Shown: one piece after another, positions 63,745 to 64,000 of the stretch
Position numbering within the stretch: position 1 is the first letter of the stretch
Layout: each line of letters begins with the position of its first letter
Source: Bathymodiolus thermophilus thioautotrophic gill symbiont
GTDB lineage: Bacteria > Pseudomonadota > Gammaproteobacteria > PS1 > Pseudothioglobaceae
Assembly (NCBI RefSeq): GCF_003711265.1
Contig: NZ_CP024634.1
Span: 806,001 to 870,000 of the forward strand
Reading direction: 5' to 3'
DNA length: 64,000 nt
The notes under the pieces: model-generated
What the model was told of the DNA's origin: nothing
The model's database searches: none
The model's input: only the letters and a program-made list of their open reading frames with translations
Position numbers and translations under genes: made by a program

Positions 63745-64000
63745 ATTTATATTGGTTAAAAAACAAGGCACCCAAAATAGCCAAAGCACATCCTGTTGCT
63801 TTTGGCTTTTCAGTGGCTATTCATTTATTATTGTTGATTGCTTTATTTTGGGAGCAGGCATCGCCAGAAAAAAAGCCAATAAAAAAAATCAATACCGTTA
63901 CAATACCCGTTCAGATTAAAAAACAGCAGGCACCAGCGCAAGCACCACAAGAACAAGAGCAAGAACGAAGTGCAGTACCGAGTGTCAGCAACAAAAAGAA
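63741..64000 (+). CDS. tolA: TolA, N-terminal part (3' end outside window)
   Basis: ATG overlaps the tolR stop; open to the end of the window (86 codons). MNLYWLKNKAPKIAKAHPVA, then a membrane helix (FSVAIHLLLLIALFW), then a Lys/Gln/Pro-rich stretch opening domain II. The helix SHLLL-like motif appears as IHLLLL. Completes tolQRA. Confidence 0.9.
   Translation, partial: MNLYWLKNKAPKIAKAHPVAFGFSVAIHLLLLIALFWEQASPEKKPIKKINTVTIPVQIKKQQAPAQAPQEQEQERSAVPSVSNKK

Overview
The window is AT-rich chromosome of a gammaproteobacterium. Several gene neighbourhoods are typical of that class: hemA-prfA divergent from lolB, ruvB-tolQRA, bamE divergent from fur, murC-murB-ddl-ftsQ, xseA and mnmA-hflD. The compact housekeeping genes, abundant short palindromic elements, large surface-protein genes and SAH/SAM riboswitches would fit a marine sulfur-oxidiser or symbiont of the SUP05/Thioglobus kind. 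That placement is inference from remembered gene content; nothing in the window proves it.

Layout. 1-8200 is a type II-B CRISPR-Cas locus: the 3' part of cas9, a 35-codon micro-ORF, a Fic-fold gene lacking the catalytic His, cas1, cas2 and cas4. A minus-strand tracrRNA with antirepeat, promoter and terminator follows, then an array of 50 repeats and 49 spacers. A 137-bp fossil of the fic/cas1 junction lies beyond the array. At least six spacers translate to hallmark peptides of gokushovirus-like Microviridae (VP1, VP2, VP4). 8200-14570 is a defence/junk island bounded by copies of the miaA 3' end. It holds a decayed type I restriction locus (hsdM tail, fic, broken hsdS), a TIR / membrane protein / ThsB-like TIR operon, two unknown genes and MITEs. 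14578-41500 is mostly housekeeping: miaA, a ferredoxin reductase, bolA, mltD, ftsQ/ddl/murB/murC, ispD/ispF/ftsB, xseA, rpsT, mnmA, phoH, copper/SCO genes, miaB, mscS, glyQ, ahcY and metK. It is interrupted by a broken reverse-transcriptase locus at 30-31.3 kb. metK has a SAM-II-like leader and ahcY an SAH riboswitch followed by a second structured RNA element.

41.6-53.8 kb is an accessory surface/secretion island. It contains an IS5-type remnant, three paralogous single-pass membrane proteins with Tyr-rich acidic tails, a 1501-residue FISUMP/Big2/discoidin-like protein, a 532-residue exported protein with hydrophobic helices, and an exported protein with a C-terminal sorting-type anchor. 54-64 kb returns to housekeeping: ccmAB, sppA, bamE-like, fur, znuB, prfA, hemA, lolB, ruvB and tolQRA (tolA cut by the window end).

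A MITE family with 20-bp ends (GAGACCTTTGCATAAATATG) and, at several copies, 5-bp target duplications is scattered through intergenic gaps. A second palindromic family (core TGCCATTTTC) is also present. Coordinates were read by eye from the sequence; no database search was run, so family names rest on recognised motifs and context.
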